DNA from: an uncultured Thermoanaerobaculia bacterium
Lineage (GTDB): Bacteria > Acidobacteriota > Thermoanaerobaculia > Multivoradales > Multivoraceae
Direction of reading: 5' to 3'
Assembly (NCBI GenBank): GCA_951813015.1
Contig: CATOTG010000002.1
Coordinates: forward strand, 124,001 to 188,000
Length of the DNA: 64,000 bases
Shown in pieces: positions 10,379-20,816 of the stretch. Both the position numbers and the translations under genes were made by a program. The notes under the pieces are model-generated. The model did not search any database. It saw only the letters and a program-made list of their open reading frames with translations, and was not told the DNA's origin. Position 1 is the first letter of the stretch. Each line of letters begins with the position of its first letter.

Positions 10379-10646
10379 ACGCGGCGCTGGCCGCGTCGGC
10401 GGCGCCTCGATCACGTCCCTCGCTTTCGGCCCATCCCGTCCGCTTTCGGGAGCTTGCGCCGTAAACTTGCTGCGCCGCCTTCCGCGGCGCAAAGCTCGCA
10501 TGGAACACACCCACGTCCACGGCCTCGCGGTACAGCGCGACAGATTCCAGGGATCCCCGCCGACAGGAAACTCGCCGCCTGTTCCCCGCACGACGGCCCG
10601 GCGACACAGCCTCGAACCCTCCCGGGAGGACCCGGCAGAGCCAGTC

Positions 10647-11399
10647 ATGCCGCCAAGAATCTCGATCGTCGCCCCGGTCTTCAACGAAGCGGGCAACCTG
10701 GAACGACTGACGGCCGAGACCGGCGACGCGATGGCCGTGGCCGGCATCGACTACGAGTTGATCCTCGTCGACGACCTGAGTACGGACGGCAGCCGCGAGG
10801 AACTTGTCGCTCTGGCCACGGGAGACGCACGGGTTCGGGCAATCGGTCTCGACCGCCACGGCGGCCAGTCAGCGGCCCTGCTGGCCGGGATTCGCGCCGC
10901 CCGGGCACCGCTCGTCGTCACGATGGACGCCGACCTGCAGAACGACCCGGCCGACATACCGGCGATCGCCGCCCTGCTCGACGACCACGACATCGTCTCC
11001 GGGGTGCGCGCCAACCGCCGCGACACGTGGCTGCGGCGCACTGCCAGCCGGATCTCGAACAGGGTGCGGCGATGGATCCTCGGCGACCCCTGCACGGACA
11101 TCGGTTGCGCGCTCAAGGGTTACCGAGCCGCCGCGCTCAACGATCTGCCGGCTTTCGACGGTCTTCACCGGTTCCTGCCGCTGCTGGCCTTGCGGCACGG
11201 CGGCAGTTACGCTGAGATCCCGGTCCGGCATCGTCCCCGCACCCGGGGCAAGAGCAAGTACAACATCCGCGGCCGCTTCCTGCGCGGCATCCTGGACCTC
11301 TTCGGCGTCTCCTGGTTCCGCCACCGGGCCGTCTCCGCCACCGCTCACTCACTGGAGAGCCCGCCATGCCCGAACTCACACCCGAGAACATCTGGGTAG
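10647..11399 (+). CDS. Family 2 glycosyltransferase (polyprenyl-phosphate hexosyltransferase type)
   Basis: 250 residues. GT-A fold with ISIVAPVFNEAGNLERL, ELILVDDLSTDGS, GQSAALLAGIRAA and the metal-binding DxD in TMDADLQNDP, then TDIGCALKGYR and RHRPRTRGKSKYN. This matches the DPM1/ArnC/GtrB subgroup, which transfers sugar from a nucleotide to a polyprenyl phosphate. It lacks the two C-terminal membrane helices of ArnC and GtrB. The next gene overlaps the last 34 bases in another frame and encodes a small membrane protein that could supply the membrane function. Confidence 0.85.
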   Translation: MPPRISIVAPVFNEAGNLERLTAETGDAMAVAGIDYELILVDDLSTDGSREELVALATGDARVRAIGLDRHGGQSAALLAGIRAARAPLVVTMDADLQNDPADIPAIAALLDDHDIVSGVRANRRDTWLRRTASRISNRVRRWILGDPCTDIGCALKGYRAAALNDLPAFDGLHRFLPLLALRHGGSYAEIPVRHRPRTRGKSKYNIRGRFLRGILDLFGVSWFRHRAVSATAHSLESPPCPNSHPRTSG

Positions 11400-11650
11400 C
11401 CGTGGGCTTCGGGGGCCAGGCCCTCTTCGGCTCTCGCTTCCTCGTTCAGTGGATCGCTACGGAACGCCACCGCCAGAGCGTCGTCCCGAACATCTTCTGG
11501 TACCTGAGTCTGGGAGGCGGTCTGATGCTCCTCAGCTACGCCATATGGATCCGGGAGTGGGTGTTCATCCTGGGCCAGAGCAGCGGCATCCTCGTCTACA
11601 CCCGCAACCTCTGGTTTGTCCACCGGCAGAAACCAGCCGGAGCAGACTAG
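11366..11650 (+). CDS. Lipid-A-biosynthesis N-terminal domain (LABN) membrane protein
   Basis: 94 residues with three short membrane segments. The motif FGGQALFGSRFLVQWIATERHRQSVVP, written here only by its key parts (FGSRFLVQW, ERxxxSVVP, FWYLSLGGG), is characteristic of the domain otherwise found at the N terminus of some LpxB proteins, related to small multidrug-resistance folds. Stand-alone copies next to a GT2 enzyme, as here, are presumed to handle lipid-linked sugars in the inner membrane. It overlaps the glycosyltransferase gene by 34 bases, so the two are probably co-translated. Confidence 0.8.
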   Translation: MPELTPENIWVAVGFGGQALFGSRFLVQWIATERHRQSVVPNIFWYLSLGGGLMLLSYAIWIREWVFILGQSSGILVYTRNLWFVHRQKPAGAD

Positions 11651-11698
11651 CAGCCCCCGGGAGGCCGCCCCTCAGCCCGCACCCGGCCGGCTGCTGCC

Positions 11699-14600
11699 TC
11701 AGAAGTTGTACTTGACGCCCAGCTGAACGATCCGGCCGTCGCCGTTCGTCGCGGTGATCACGCCGTAGTCCCGGTCGCCGATCCGGTTGCCCGGCTGGGC
11801 GAAGTTGACCCGGTCGAAGACGTTGAACGCCTCGATGCGAAGCTGCAGCGACCGGTCGTCGCCGCCGACCGGGATGTTCTTGATCAGCGACAGGTCGACC
11901 CGCTCGAAGTCCGGACCGCGGAGGATGTTGCGGTCCGCGTTGCCGCGCCGCGTCGCCGTTTCGGCCAGGCTCAGCGGCACGAAGCACTCCGTGTTGAACC
12001 ACTTCTCGACCGTCCTGGGCGCGCCCTCGTTCGGGTCGCAGACCTGGTCCGGACGCGAGGTCAAACCCCGGATGTCGTCGCCGCGAACCCGGATCGGGAA
12101 CGGATAGCCGGTCTGGAACTGCAGGATGCCGTTCAACTGCCAGTTGCCGAACAGTCCGCGCGCGAACGCGCTGCCGTTCTCGAGCGACGGCAGGTCGTAA
12201 CCGAAGCTGAGCACCAGGCGATGCCGCACATCGAACAGCGACGGGCCGCGTTCACGCTCGAGCGCCTGTTCGATCGAGCTCAGCCGCTCCAGGTCTACCG
12301 GAATGATCGGCCGCTCCTCTCCGCCGATGTTGAGCCCCGAGACGTGGTCCTCCGATTCGCCGTAGGTGTACGAGAAGAGGAAGTTGAGACCGCGGGCAGG
12401 CCGCATCCGCACGCTGGCCTGAATCGCGTCATACCAGGACTTCGCCACGGTGAAGGTCGGCCGCACCAGGCTGAAGGCCGAGAACGTGCGCGGCCCCAGC
12501 GTGGTCTGGCCGGGCTCGACGACCCGTGGGTTGACCTCCATGAAGATCGGCAGGTTCCGGCCCCGCGACCCGACCCAGCCAACCTCGACGCCGATGCTCT
12601 GCCCGAGTTGACGCTGATACGTGATGTTGTAGTGCTGATAGTTCGGAGTCGTGAAGCGCTCACCCCAGCCGATGAAGATGATCCCCGGCGGGAACCTCGT
12701 CGGGCCGCCGGTGAGGTTCGCCAGCGGGTCCGCGAGGGTCACCTCGTTGGGCGGCGCGTTGAGCTGGACGAGAGGGTTGAACGGCGGCGCCAGGACCGAG
12801 TTCTGGAAGAAGTCGCCCTGACCCGGCAGACTGTCGAAGAACAGCCCCCAACCCAGACGGAGGCTCGAACGGCCGTTGCCCTCCGGGTCCCAGACCGCCG
12901 CCAGCCGCGGCGCGAAGTTGTTCGAGTCCGTGTCGTACGTTCCCGCGGGCACCCCCGCGTCCCCCGGGTACACCAGACCGGTCGGCGCGTCGGGAAAGCG
13001 CGTCGACTGCTGGCCCGGCCGGAAGCTGTTCAGCCCGTCGCCGCTGTCCTCGAAGGGCTCGGCCAGTTCGTACCGGAGACCGAGGTTCAACGTCATCCGC
13101 GGCGTGACCCGGATTTCGTCCTGGACGTACCCGGAGTACAGCCAGCCGTCGCCCTCGTTGATCGAGTCGGCCCCCGGCACCGCGGTCCGGATGAAAGCGG
13201 GCAACCCGAGCAGAAAGTCGGCCGCGGCACTGCCGGTGTGGGTGCCCCTGAACACGAAGTCGCCGTTCGGCCGGTTGATGAAACCGATGAACATCTTCTC
13301 GTTGCGGACATCGACGCCGGTCTTGATCGTGTGGCGGCCGCTGAGGATCGTGAGATCTTCCGTGAACTGCTCGACCTTGTTCTCCCGCTTGACGAAGGGC
13401 TGGTTGCGGTCGCCCATGCTCGGGAAACCCGAGATGGAGAACTGCGGCAGGCCGATGGCCAGCTCGTTGATGTTCGGCAGGTTGATGCCGTACTCGGAGT
13501 TCGTGATGCCGCTGGTCACCACCGGCTCCGCGTCGATTGCACTTGTCAGGTAACGCACCTGGTTGAAGACGTTCGACCCCGCCGTGGCGGTGTGGGACAG
13601 CATGTAGTCCTCGAGCGTCGACGCCGCGGTGTTGCCGATCGGCCGCACCGTGGGCGGCTCGAAGCGGTCCGAGGTGCTCCTGAGAGCGCGCAGCAGAATG
13701 CTCTGCGAGTCGGTGATCCGGTAGTCGAGGCGCAGCCCGAACTGGTCGCGGTCATCCGTCACGTCCGGCGACGCGATGTACCGGCCACCGGCGTTCGGAA
13801 GCGGCATGAAGTCGTTGATCAGCCTGGTCGCGATCGGGCTCAGCCGGTCGGCCGGAATCACGTTGCCCGGGAAGGGCTCGCCGGTCATCGGGTCGATGAT
13901 CGTGCCGCCGCCCGAGAAGTCGCCCATCCGCTCGGCAGCGGACATGACCGCGATGTTCTGGGTCGTGCCGCGGGTGTTGCGGAAGCCCTCGTAGTAGCCG
14001 AAGCCGAACAGCCGGTCCGTCATCATCGGCCCGCCGAGCGTGCCGCCGAACTGGTCCTGCGCGAGGGTCGGCTTCTCCTGGTCGGGCGGCGAGAAATAGT
14101 TCCGCGACTCGAACGAATCGTCGCGGTTGAACTCCCAGACACTGCCCCGGAGGCTGTTGCCGCCCGACTTCGTCACCACGTTCACGATCGAACCGGCGTT
14201 GCGCCCGAACTCCGCCGTGTAGGAGTGGGTCAGGATCTTGAACTCCTCGATCGCGTCCGGCGGCGGACGGACGACGAAGCCGGTGTTGAACGTGTCGTTG
14301 TTCGCGGCGCCGTCGAGCAGGAAGTTGTTCGACTGGCTGCGCACGCCGTTGACGCTGAAGCCGGCGGTCGCGGCGCCGAAGCCGTGAATCGCAGCGTCCG
14401 CGTCGCCGCGCGCCCCGCCCAGGCGCGCCGGAGGTTCGACCACGCCCGGGATCAACGTGCCCAACTGAGTGAAGTTCCGGCCGTTGAGAGGCAACTGGAC
14501 GATCTTCGCCTCGTCGACGACGATGCCCAGGGTGGCGTTCGAGGTCTCGATCAGGGGCGTTTCGCCGGTGACTGTCATCGTCTCGGAGAACTCGCCGACC

Positions 14601-14938
14601 GCCAGCGACATGCTGATCCGGGCGGTTTCGGCGGCGGTGACCCGCACGCCTTCCCGGCTCAACTGGACGAAGCCCTCGAGGGCCGCCGTCACGTTGTAGT
14701 CGCCCGGCGCCAGGAGCGGCGCCGCGAAGTACCCGTCCTGGCCGGTCATCACCAGGCGCGACTGGTTCGTAGCGACATTCGTCACGGTCACCGAAACGCC
14801 CGGCAAGGCGCCGCCCTCGTCATCCGTGACGAAGCCGCTCAATTGTCCGGTGGCCTGCGCCGATGCTCCGGCAGCGCCGAGTGCGAGGGCCAACGCGAGA
14901 AGCGCAATCACCCGGGTCCAACCAACCAAGTTCCTCAT
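11699..14938 (-). CDS. TonB-dependent receptor with N-terminal carboxypeptidase regulatory-like domain (Oar-like)
   Basis: 1,079 residues from the ATG at 14936-14938, preferred over the upstream GTG at 14960-14962 because AAGGAGG lies 6 bases before it. A signal peptide ends GASAQATG. A CarboxypepD_reg domain follows (GQLSGFVTDDEGGALPGVSV), then a plug (IVQLPLNGRNFTQLGTLIPG; RSQSNNFLLDGAANND; GSIVNVVTKSGGN) and a long beta-barrel ending in the aromatic terminus VKYNF. This type is expanded in Acidobacteriota and probably imports oligosaccharides or other large nutrients across the outer membrane. The substrate is unknown and no SusD-like partner is adjacent. Confidence 0.92.
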   Translation of the reverse strand: MRNLVGWTRVIALLALALALGAAGASAQATGQLSGFVTDDEGGALPGVSVTVTNVATNQSRLVMTGQDGYFAAPLLAPGDYNVTAALEGFVQLSREGVRVTAAETARISMSLAVGEFSETMTVTGETPLIETSNATLGIVVDEAKIVQLPLNGRNFTQLGTLIPGVVEPPARLGGARGDADAAIHGFGAATAGFSVNGVRSQSNNFLLDGAANNDTFNTGFVVRPPPDAIEEFKILTHSYTAEFGRNAGSIVNVVTKSGGNSLRGSVWEFNRDDSFESRNYFSPPDQEKPTLAQDQFGGTLGGPMMTDRLFGFGYYEGFRNTRGTTQNIAVMSAAERMGDFSGGGTIIDPMTGEPFPGNVIPADRLSPIATRLINDFMPLPNAGGRYIASPDVTDDRDQFGLRLDYRITDSQSILLRALRSTSDRFEPPTVRPIGNTAASTLEDYMLSHTATAGSNVFNQVRYLTSAIDAEPVVTSGITNSEYGINLPNINELAIGLPQFSISGFPSMGDRNQPFVKRENKVEQFTEDLTILSGRHTIKTGVDVRNEKMFIGFINRPNGDFVFRGTHTGSAAADFLLGLPAFIRTAVPGADSINEGDGWLYSGYVQDEIRVTPRMTLNLGLRYELAEPFEDSGDGLNSFRPGQQSTRFPDAPTGLVYPGDAGVPAGTYDTDSNNFAPRLAAVWDPEGNGRSSLRLGWGLFFDSLPGQGDFFQNSVLAPPFNPLVQLNAPPNEVTLADPLANLTGGPTRFPPGIIFIGWGERFTTPNYQHYNITYQRQLGQSIGVEVGWVGSRGRNLPIFMEVNPRVVEPGQTTLGPRTFSAFSLVRPTFTVAKSWYDAIQASVRMRPARGLNFLFSYTYGESEDHVSGLNIGGEERPIIPVDLERLSSIEQALERERGPSLFDVRHRLVLSFGYDLPSLENGSAFARGLFGNWQLNGILQFQTGYPFPIRVRGDDIRGLTSRPDQVCDPNEGAPRTVEKWFNTECFVPLSLAETATRRGNADRNILRGPDFERVDLSLIKNIPVGGDDRSLQLRIEAFNVFDRVNFAQPGNRIGDRDYGVITATNGDGRIVQLGVKYNF

Positions 14939-15132
14939 CCAGTGCCTCCTTACCTTGCGCACATCCGGAACGGAAGTGCGACAACCGAGTCAAGAAAAAA
15001 CCGAACGGCGTTTCCGCCGGAATACAAGTCAGAGGAGCCGCGGGCAGCTTAGCAGCCCGGGACAAGGTCCAGACGCTGCAGCGCGGTCTGTTACGATGCC
15101 TGCGCTTCGGCGCGGTCCTCCGTGTCGGAGCA

Positions 15133-15256
15133 CTCATCGAGACCGGCTGAGGGAAAGGCCCGTCGACGCCGGGGCAACCACCGGGGCTTCGCAACCCTGG
15201 GAGGTGCCAACTCCTACGGGAGTTCCGCTCCAGGGCGGGGCTTGCCGAGAGATGAG
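15133..15256 (+). promoter_or_regulatory. SAM-I (S-box) riboswitch
   Basis: P1 arms CTCATC (15133-15138) and GATGAG (15251-15256) close the element. Inside, the invariant S-box segments occur in order: CGAGACCGGCTGAGGGA, GGCCC, GACGCCGGGGCAACC, then GGTGCCAACTCC and the closing GAGAGATGAG. It lies 130 bases before metB on the same strand. S-box elements bind S-adenosylmethionine and switch off methionine-synthesis genes, which matches the downstream gene. I could not make out a clear terminator in the 130-base expression platform, so control may be at translation. Confidence 0.92.
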
Positions 15257-15386
15257 TCAACGAAGCCGCACCCGCGGTTTCGGCGCCTCCTCCGGTTCAC
15301 TCTCCGTAGAAGTCTTCTCGAGAGAGCGTTGAAGCCGTTCTGCGCACAGCGGAACCACCCAATCCCGTTCTCGACCGGAGACTCAT

Positions 15387-16574
15387 ATGACCAAGCACCA
15401 CGACCCGGCAACCCGCGCCGCGCGTGCAGCGATCGGTACCGAAACGCAATACGGCGCGGTCGTCCCGCCGCTGTACCTGTCCTCCAACTTCACCTTCGAC
15501 GGGCTGGACGGCAAGCGCCAGTACGACTACACCCGCGATGGCAATCCGACGCGCTCCGCCCTCGCTGACGCGTTGGCGGAGGCCGAGGGAGGTCACGGCG
15601 CGATCGTGACCGCCTCCGGCATGGCAGCGGTGACCCTCGTCTGTCAACTGCTGGACCCGGGGGACCGGGTCGTCGCCGCGCACGACTGCTACGGCGGCAC
15701 GTTCCGGCTGTTCGACCGCTGCCGGCAGCGCGGCCTCCTCGAGGTCGAATTCGTCGACCTGACGGACGCGGAGTCGATGGCCGCGGCGCTCGCCACCCGA
15801 CCAAGGCTCGTTCTGGTCGAGACGCCGAGCAACCCGCTGTTGCGGATCACCGATCTGGAAGCCGTCTGCCGGCACGCGAAACAGGCCGGCGCCCTGGTTG
15901 TAGCGGACAACACGTTCATGTCCCCGGCGCTTCAGCGACCGATCGAGTGGGGCGCCGACATGGTGGTCCACTCAACGACCAAGTACGTGAACGGCCACAG
16001 CGACGTGGTCGGCGGCGCGGTCATCGCGGCCACGCAGGAGCTCCACGAGTTCTTCCACGAGTGGGCGACCACCCTGGGTTTGGCCGGAGCGCCCTTCGAC
16101 AGCTACCTGACCCTGCGGGGGCTGCGCACCCTGCACAGCCGTCTGCGCTGCCACGAAGAGAACGCGCTCGCCGTGGTCGCATTGCTCGCCGAGCATCCCG
16201 CGGTGACGAAGGTCTTTCACCCGAGCCTGCCCGACCATCCGGGCCACCGGATCGCCAGGCGCCAGCAGGACGGCTTCGGCGCGATGGCCAGTTTCGAAGT
16301 CGCCGGGGACCGGGAGGACGCGGCCGTCCTGGTCTCGAACCTCACCTGTTTCTCGCTCGCCGAGTCCCTGGGCGGCGTCGAGAGCCTGATCTCCCACCCG
16401 GCCACGATGTCCCACGCCTCGATGACGGCGGCGGCAAGAGCCACGGCCGGCATCAGCGACCAGCTTCTGCGGCTCTCGATCGGCGTCGAGCGCGCGGACG
16501 ATCTCGTGGCCGACCTGCGCGGAGCGCTCGACCGGGTTCTGAACCGGCCCCGATCGGCTGCCGCCTCCGGTTAA
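15387..16574 (+). CDS. metB: Cystathionine gamma-synthase (MetB-like trans-sulfuration enzyme)
   Basis: 395 residues, normal family length. Cys/Met PLP-dependent fold: YDYTRDGNPTR, GAIVTASGMAAVT, VETPSNPLLRITD, VVADNTFMSP, and the PLP lysine K199 in HSTTKYVNGHSDVVGG. The C-terminal part has LGGVESLISHPATMSHASM and LRLSIGVE. The HSTTKYxNGHSD form is typical of MetB, which joins O-acylhomoserine to cysteine. O-acylhomoserine sulfhydrylase or cystathionine lyase activity cannot be excluded from motifs alone. The upstream SAM riboswitch supports a role in methionine synthesis. Confidence 0.9.
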   Translation: MTKHHDPATRAARAAIGTETQYGAVVPPLYLSSNFTFDGLDGKRQYDYTRDGNPTRSALADALAEAEGGHGAIVTASGMAAVTLVCQLLDPGDRVVAAHDCYGGTFRLFDRCRQRGLLEVEFVDLTDAESMAAALATRPRLVLVETPSNPLLRITDLEAVCRHAKQAGALVVADNTFMSPALQRPIEWGADMVVHSTTKYVNGHSDVVGGAVIAATQELHEFFHEWATTLGLAGAPFDSYLTLRGLRTLHSRLRCHEENALAVVALLAEHPAVTKVFHPSLPDHPGHRIARRQQDGFGAMASFEVAGDREDAAVLVSNLTCFSLAESLGGVESLISHPATMSHASMTAAARATAGISDQLLRLSIGVERADDLVADLRGALDRVLNRPRSAAASG

Positions 16575-16743
16575 CGCCAGCAGCCGCCAAACTCGTCGCA
16601 GACACCAGGTTGCGAACTCGGCCGCGGACTCCCTGGTCAGCCAGGACATCTCAGGGGCCACGGCCAACGCCAGGACCGGCGTGACAAACGCTGGCCCCTC
16701 AGGCGTTGGTCTTCGGAGTTGGTGGGCGCGAGATCGACGTCGA

Positions 16744-17753
16744 TCAGCGTCGAGAGAGCGCCAGGCGGACCATGCGGTCGCAGAGTTCCTCGAAGGAGAT
16801 CCCGACCACTGCGGCCGATTGCGGCAGCAGGCTGGTCTTCGTCATTCCGGGCAGAGTGTTCACCTCCAGGCAGACCGGCTCGCCGGCGTCGTCCAGCCGA
16901 AAGTCGACGCGCGAGAAGTCGCGCAGGCCGAGCGCCCGGTGGGCGGCCAGCGCGAACGCGCACAGTCTCTGCGCGAACTCGTCGTCGAGCGGCGCCGGGA
17001 AGACCTCACGGGTCAATCCCGGCGTGTACTTCGCGTGGTAGTCGAAGATCTCGCCCGGCGGCACGATCTCCCCCACTCCGAGAGCCTGGCCATCGAGCAC
17101 TCCGACGGTGTACTCGCGCCCGGGAAGGAACCGTTCCAGCAGCACTTCGTCGTCGAACTGGAGCGCCCGGCCGACCGCCGCATCGATTTCCGACAGATCC
17201 CGCACCAGGGTGAGTCCCACCGTCGAGCCGACCCGCGAGGGTTTCACCACCAGGGGAAGACCCAGTGACTCCAGCCCGGCGCGCGTGGCCGGCCACACGG
17301 TCCCCTCGGGAACCGGAACTCCCGCGCCGCGAAACAGGCCCTTGCTGGCGGTCTTGTCCATCGCCCGGGAACTGGCGGCCGCATCGCTGCCGGTGAAGGC
17401 GAGGCCTGCGCTCTCCAGCAACTCCTGCACTTCGCCGCCTTCGCCCTGCCGACCGTGGAGAACCAGGAACACCGGCGTCGTGCCCCGCGAGGCCTCCGCG
17501 ACCCACGAGGGCCGGCAGGTCCTCCCGTGCCTCAAGGGCCCGCAGATCGGTCAGGGGACGGCGGCCTGACGCCCACCGCCTGCGCCAGCAGCCGTCGTTC
17601 GGCTTCCTGATCGAGAGGCGCGGCCTCCGCCGTGTCGAACACAGTGACCCGGTGGCCCTGCCCGCGAAGCGCCGCTGTGACCTGGCGCGCACCCGCCAGG
17701 GCGACGATCCGCTCCGGCGTCGAGCCGCCGGTCAACACTGCAATCCGCGCCAC
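16744..17753 (-). pseudogene. ddl: D-alanine-D-alanine ligase, two single-base frameshifts
   Basis: Reconstructed product about 335 residues. N-terminal part from a GTG at 17751-17753: VARIAVLTGGSTPERIVALAGA. ATP-grasp part: TPVFLVLHGRQGEGG, FTGSDAAASSRAMDK, PLVVKPSRVGSTVGLTLV, and the metal-binding end DFRLDDAGEPVCLEVNTLPGMTKTSLLP. Between them two extra bases, near 17562 and near 17512, put a short segment (RALEAREDLPALV) in a third frame. Ddl makes D-Ala-D-Ala for peptidoglycan and is normally essential, and both halves are well conserved, so sequencing indels are more likely than true loss unless a second ddl exists elsewhere. Confidence 0.8.
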
Positions 17754-18019
17754 GTCACTCCACCTGGCGGCAGATGCTAATGCCAAAGGCCCGCACCTGG
17801 AACGGCCGCACCCGACCCGGGCGCCGGGCACTGCGCGCTTCCACCGAGTTCGCCAGGCGGGTTCTCCGCCGGCGGCGCCCGCTCGACCGGCGGTGAAACC
17901 GCCCGCGCTCCGGACGGTGTCCGGGAGCAGTTCATGGGCGCCCCTTTCCGACCTTTCGGGGGCGCCCGGCGTCCGTTCCGGGGACGGTCCGGGAGGCTTT
18001 GACTTGCTACGCTGAATCC

Positions 18020-19711
18020 ATGCCTGACTGGAACTTCCGATCCGTGCTGCCCGCCCTGACGGTCGGGGCGATGACGACCTTCGCCGCCGCAGCCGGCGCC
18101 GCTGCCGGGGTCGACGGTGCAGCCGGCGCCGACGACGACGCGGCGCCCGACGCACCCCTTGCGCCGCTGCTCGAAGGCCTCGGCGACCTCCACTATCCCA
18201 TCTCGACCTCGTCGGAAGGGGCGCAGCGCTTCTTCGACCAGGGCCTGCGTCTGGTCTACGCCTTCAACCACGCCGAAGCGGTGCGCGCCTTCGAGGAAGC
18301 GGCACGGCTCGACCCGGAAGCGCCGATGCCGCACTGGGGCAGGGCCCTGGCTCTCGGCCGCAATCTGAACGACGGGATGCCGCGTGAGCGCGAACTCCAG
18401 GCGCTGGACAGCCTGAAGCAGGCCCAGGACCGGCGCGACAGCGCCAGCGAGCGCGAGCAGGCCCTGATCGACGCGCTCGCCAGCCGCTACTCGACCGACG
18501 AAGACGCCGACCGCGCGGCCCTGGACGCGGCCTGGGTCGAGGCGATCGCGGAAGTAGCCGGGCTGTTCCCCGACGATCCGGAGCCGGCCACCCTGCACGC
18601 CGCGGCGATCATGAACACGATGCCCTGGGACTACTGGCGCGGCGGCGAGCCTCAACCGGGCACGCTGGAAGCGAAGGAACTCCTCGAGCGCGTGATCGCG
18701 GCACACCCCGACCACCCGGGCGCGCACCACTACTACATCCACTTGATGGAAGCCCGGGAACCGCAACTGGCGGAGCCCAGCGCCGACGCCCTGGGCAAGC
18801 TGATGCCGTCGGCCGGACACCTGGTCCACATGCCGGCCCACATCTACATCCGCGTGGGCCGCTACGACGACGCCGTCTCGACTCGAACCAGCGCGCGATC
18901 GCCGCCGATCTCGACTACATCGCCCAGTGCAGCGCCCAGGGCCTCTATCCCGTCGCCTACTACCCGCACAACATCCACTTCCTGTGGGCGTCGGCGACCT
19001 TCGGCGGCCGTGCCGCCCTGGCGATCGAGAGCGCCGACTCCCTGGCCGAAGAAGTCCCCGTGGAGATGGCTTCGAGCCTCGCCTTCCTGCAGAACTACCT
19101 GGCCACACCGCTGTTCGCCCGCGTCCGCTTCGGCCGCTGGCAGGAGATCCTGGACACGCCGCAACCGCCGGCCGGCCAAGCCTTCCGGAACGCGATGTGG
19201 CGCTACGCCCAAGGGCCTCGCCGCGGCGGCCACGGGCGACGTCAAGGCCGCCAGGAAGCACCTGAAGACGCTCGGCAAACTGCGGCGCAACCCCGAACTC
19301 GCCGACATTCGCATTTCCTTCGCCAGCGCGACCGATCTGGTCCGCCTCACCGAACACCTCGTAGCCGGCGAAATCCACGCCGCGAAGGGACGCCCGGAGC
19401 GCGCGGTCGCGGAGATGCGATCCGCCGCGGCGCTCCAGGACAGCCTGCGCTACGCGGAGCCACCGCCGTTCCACTACCCGGTGCGCCAGTCGCTGGGCGC
19501 CCTGCTGCTCGAAGCCGGCCAGGCCAGCGAAGCCGAGGCCGTCTACCGCCAGGACCTGGAGCACAACCCGCACAACGGCTGGTCGCTGTTCGGCCTTGCG
19601 GAAGCGCTGCGCGCGCAGAACCGGGAAGAAGAAGCGGACGAAGCACGGCAGCGCTTCGTCAAGGCGTGGCAGAGCGCCGACATCGAGATCAGCGCGTCGG
19701 TCTTCCGGTGA
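18020..19711 (+). pseudogene. Exported TPR protein, two compensating frameshifts
   Basis: Starts MPDWNFRSVLPALTVGAM with a signal peptide rich in Ala. Residues 55 onward carry TPR-like helices: RFFDQGLRLVYAFNHAEAVRAFEEAARLDP, here in pieces, then HYYIHLMEA and AGHLVHMPAHIYIRVGRYDDAV. The frame is lost near 18878 and regained near 19209; the middle part (NQRAIAADLDYIAQ, YYPHNIHFLW, MASSLAFLQNYLATP) reads in another frame. The C-terminal part is back in the first frame with more TPRs (PHNGWSLFGLAEALRAQ). This family is common in Acidobacteriota; its function is unknown. Both frame changes are one base and the protein is otherwise intact. Confidence 0.7.
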
Positions 19712-20014
19712 CGGGAGGCAAGTCCGGCAGTCACATCCCTCGCCCTGACCGCTGCGACCACCTCCTCAACCAGGCGTCCGGGGTCGCTCGGGTTCTCTTC
19801 AAGGCTGAACGGGATGCACGACCGATCGAATGCAGCGTGACTCTTCCCACTCTTGCCCAGGGCCTCTCTGCGCGCTACTCGGCGGCAATCTTCTTCAGAG
19901 CGTTGTGCATGGCGCGGCTCCAGTTCGCTCGGGCCACGGTCTTCCCCGGCAACGGCCTTCGGCCAGACCGTTTCCTGCGACGCCTGCACGCATGAGGAAG
20001 GCAGACGGCGGCTT
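19712..20014. other. Intergenic stretch between the TPR gene and the hemW fragment
   Basis: About 300 bases. The minus strand contains protein-like runs (for instance CIPFSLEENPSDPGRLVEEV around 19750-19830, and ARANWSRAMHNALKKIAAE ending at 19875) in different frames. They look like eroded coding remnants, but none can be assigned to a family. Confidence 0.4.
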
Positions 20015-20686
20015 TCAGGCGCACGGTCCACTGGGTCCGCAGACCCATTCCCCCGCCAGGCGGTCGGCCCGAGCCATGCCTTCGAGGGTCGGCGTCAGTC
20101 GGCAACCGGTCACTTCGAGCCAGCCCGCGCTCCGCCAGGCTTCGATACTCGCGGCGTTCCCGGACCGCGGGTCGACCCCGAACCGCCGCTTGAGAGCGGC
20201 ACAGTCGATGCCGGATCGCTGGCGAAGCCCCATCATCACGGCTTCCAGCAGCAATTGATCCCGGGTCAGCTCCTCGCGACCGGCCCACCGACGAGTCGCC
20301 GCGTTCGACTGCGGCGCTCCAGTCCCGCCACGGGGCGACGTTCCACCACCGACTGCGACCGGCGAAGGAGTGCGATGAGGGTCCCAGGCCCAGGTAGGGC
20401 TCGTGCCGCCGGTACTTCCGGTTGTGCCGACTCCGATCAGTCTCCGTGCGGGCGAAGTTGGAGACCTCGTAGCCGTCGTAGCCGAGATCCGCGAGGCGGC
20501 GATGGGTGGCGACGAAGTTCGCGGCCCGCTCGTCCTCCCCGGTCTCCCGCAGCCTGCCCGCGTCCCGCCGGCGCCCGAACGGCGTCCCGTCGTGGATCGT
20601 CAGTTCGTAACAGGAGAGGTGATCCGGCCCGAGCGATGCCGCCTCGTCGAGCGTCCGAAGCCACCAGTCGCCGTCAAAGCCGGGCA
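20015..20686 (-). pseudogene. Truncated second copy of hemW (C-terminal half only)
   Basis: Similar to residues from about 180 to the end of the hemW product at 24263-25458: GFDGDWWLRTLDEAASLGPD, LSCYELTIHDGTPFG, YDGYEVSNFARTETDRSRHN, YLGLGPSSHSFAG, then after a frame change near 20275 LLLEAVMMGLRQRSGIDCAALKRRFGVD and TPTLEGMARADRLAGEW. The N-terminal radical-SAM half with the Cys motif is absent; similarity stops abruptly at 20686. Bases 20541-20686 are about 97 percent identical to 24778-24923 while the rest has diverged further. It cannot work as an enzyme. Confidence 0.8.
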
Positions 20687-20816
20687 TGACGGGAACGAAA
20701 TCCCCGGAGGAAGGCCGGTCAGACTGTATGAGTACGGCGAGCTGCCTCCGCTGGCTGCCGGAAACACCGTGGCGACAGAAGTTCGCCGTCCAGTCCTCTG
20801 CCCGGCGTCGGAAGAC

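Noticed and set aside
12221..15052. 943-codon plus-strand open frame opposite the TonB-dependent receptor
   Set aside because: Shadow of the receptor gene; Arg/Val/Glu-rich composition without any domain.
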